64,000 bases of DNA, taken from positions 163,703 to 227,702 of the forward strand of contig NZ_MPSZ01000003.1 in the NCBI RefSeq assembly GCF_001939065.1. Reading direction: 5' to 3'. Position 1 is the stretch's first letter, and every line of letters starts with the position of its first letter. Origin of the DNA: Exiguobacterium indicum HHS 31 (GTDB lineage Bacteria > Bacillota > Bacilli > Exiguobacteriales > Exiguobacteriaceae). The notes beneath the pieces are model-generated. The model was not told where the DNA came from and searched no databases. It was given only the letters and a program-made list of their open reading frames with translations. Below are positions 63,056 to 64,000 of the stretch, piece after piece. The position numbers and the translations under genes are program-made.

Positions 63056-63949
63056 ATGGATCATTTCACGTCACCGCAAATTGGTTTGGCGTTACGCCGT
63101 CTGCGAAAAAAACATAATCTAACGCAAAAGGATTTAGCAAACGGTATCTGCAGTCAAGCAGAAATCAGTAAGATTGAGAGTGGCACACATTCCCCAACAA
63201 TCGAATTGTTATATGCGCTATCCCGAAGGTTACAAGTTCCGATTTCTGCGTTTCTAGATCCCAATCGTCAACAAGATTCATTAAAGACGATCGATGAAGA
63301 CTTACTACATCGTTTTAGAAATCAAGACTTTGAGTCGATCTATAAAGAGAGTCAAAAGATTTTAGAGCAACATGATTCTTCTTTTGAGTTTGTACTACTG
63401 TACAAATACTACTATTACCTTTGTTCGTATCGACTTCAAAAAATTGATTATCGAACCTGTATCGTTGAGCTTCAAAATTTATCAGCAGATTATCTAACTT
63501 CTCATTATTCACCCAGTATGCTGATTCGTATTAAGTCAGCTATCGCGAATCTATACTCTGAAAATAAAAGTTATCAGCATAGCATTAATGTTTATGAGGA
63601 AATCCTCAAATTAAATTTTGATAGTGATGATTTAGTAACAGAAAAAATTAGAATCACCTATAATTTTTCTAAAATCTTATTAGATTTCTCTAAATATGAA
63701 CAAGCTCTGCAATTGATTGATGAAGCAATTGAAGAAAGCCTTAATTTTAAAGACATGTCGGTATTAGGACAGTTATACGCTCAAAAGGGAGATTGTCTTG
63801 AGAAGTTGGGCGCGACTAAAGAACAAATTATTGGTGCCTATGACAAAGCGTATTTTTTGTTCGAACTACTCAACATGAATCAGTATAAAAAAATCATTTC
63901 TTCTATTCGAAGTGATTTTTTAAAAAATATTGTTAGTCAAAATAGTTAA
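63056..63949 (+). CDS. RRNPP-type (XRE plus TPR) regulator
   Basis: 297 residues. N-terminal helix-turn-helix (LALRRLRKKHNLTQKDLANG, SQAEISKIESGTHSPTIELL) at residues ~8-62, then helical TPR-like repeats (~80-290; QHSINVYEEILKLNF, KYEQALQLIDEAIEESLNF). This is the plan of PlcR/NprR/Rgg-like sensors, which bind short peptides in the TPR groove and often regulate a peptide gene next door. GAAAGGACGAGG precedes the ATG. It is divergent from the 49-residue peptide gene with 147 bases between. Confidence 0.87.
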   Translation: MDHFTSPQIGLALRRLRKKHNLTQKDLANGICSQAEISKIESGTHSPTIELLYALSRRLQVPISAFLDPNRQQDSLKTIDEDLLHRFRNQDFESIYKESQKILEQHDSSFEFVLLYKYYYYLCSYRLQKIDYRTCIVELQNLSADYLTSHYSPSMLIRIKSAIANLYSENKSYQHSINVYEEILKLNFDSDDLVTEKIRITYNFSKILLDFSKYEQALQLIDEAIEESLNFKDMSVLGQLYAQKGDCLEKLGATKEQIIGAYDKAYFLFELLNMNQYKKIISSIRSDFLKNIVSQNS

Positions 63950-64000
63950 TTATGCTCGTGTTGTAGAATATTCAAGTGGGATACGCTCGATCGCTACATC
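63950..64000 (-). CDS. Possible 3' end of a convergent gene
   Basis: The last 51 bases read on the minus strand as DVAIERIPLEYSTTRA followed by TAA, in frame to the window edge and starting exactly where the RRNPP gene ends. Too short to assign; it may belong to the same cluster. Confidence 0.4.
   Translation of the reverse strand, partial: DVAIERIPLEYSTTRA

Overview
The window reads as chromosome of a Gram-positive Bacillales bacterium of moderate GC, most likely Exiguobacterium or a close relative; this is inferred from gene content and style, not from a marker gene. The signs are strong AGGAGG-type ribosome sites, an S-box (SAM) riboswitch ahead of metNIQ, a c-di-AMP riboswitch ahead of kdp, teichoic-acid-type glycerophosphotransferase modules, an LCP protein, lipobox lipoproteins and secreted SH3-repeat wall hydrolases. 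There is no rRNA, tRNA, CRISPR array, phage or transposase.

Layout. 0-5.6 kb: 5' part of an MHYT membrane sensor, an ECF sigma/anti-sigma pair, a CstR-like thiol-type CsoR-family repressor with a 31-bp dyad in its promoter, a secreted phosphodiester glycosidase and an SMP-30 lactonase. 5.7-12.3 kb: an MBL hydrolase, an oligo-1,6-glucosidase, an MtnE-like aminotransferase and the SAM-riboswitch metNIQ importer. 12.3-24 kb: GNAT, CAP protein, a large secreted nuclease with a C-terminal frameshift, a 59-residue protein missing from long-ORF lists, a YyaL-like protein and a 1123-residue glucosaminidase with five 140-residue repeats. 24-30 kb: kdp operon under a c-di-AMP riboswitch, with two tiny membrane-peptide genes (one KdpF) at the front and a KdpD at the end that has lost its kinase half, followed by a strongly folded non-coding stretch. 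30-41 kb: glutathione peroxidase, glycerate kinase, a double CDP-glycerol glycerophosphotransferase, a zinc-ribbon/lipoprotein pair, an oxidoreductase, a DD-carboxypeptidase and an AmiS/UreI channel.

41-59 kb is an exopolysaccharide locus. A long minus-strand operon runs from a Wzz-type protein through UDP-sugar dehydratase, flippase, membrane polymerase/GT-C protein, epimerase, CapK-like ligase, UDP-sugar dehydrogenase, glycosyltransferase, initiating phosphoglycosyltransferase, FemAB-like acyltransferase and sugar aminotransferase to an LCP protein. A Wzy/ligase-type gene is divergent. Two paralogous proteins made only of HNH-associated DNA-binding repeats lie at the two ends. ATP-grasp and VanZ-like genes follow.

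59.8-64 kb: XRE regulators and a compact unrecognised unit. A divergent RRNPP-type regulator faces a 49-residue peptide gene with a Cys-x-x-Cys motif, then a hairpin attenuator, then two overlapping genes of unknown family, one methyltransferase-like and one ending in a PqqD-like motif. This is the best candidate in the window for an undescribed peptide system. Gene starts were chosen from visible ribosome sites; all family assignments are by eye, without database searches.
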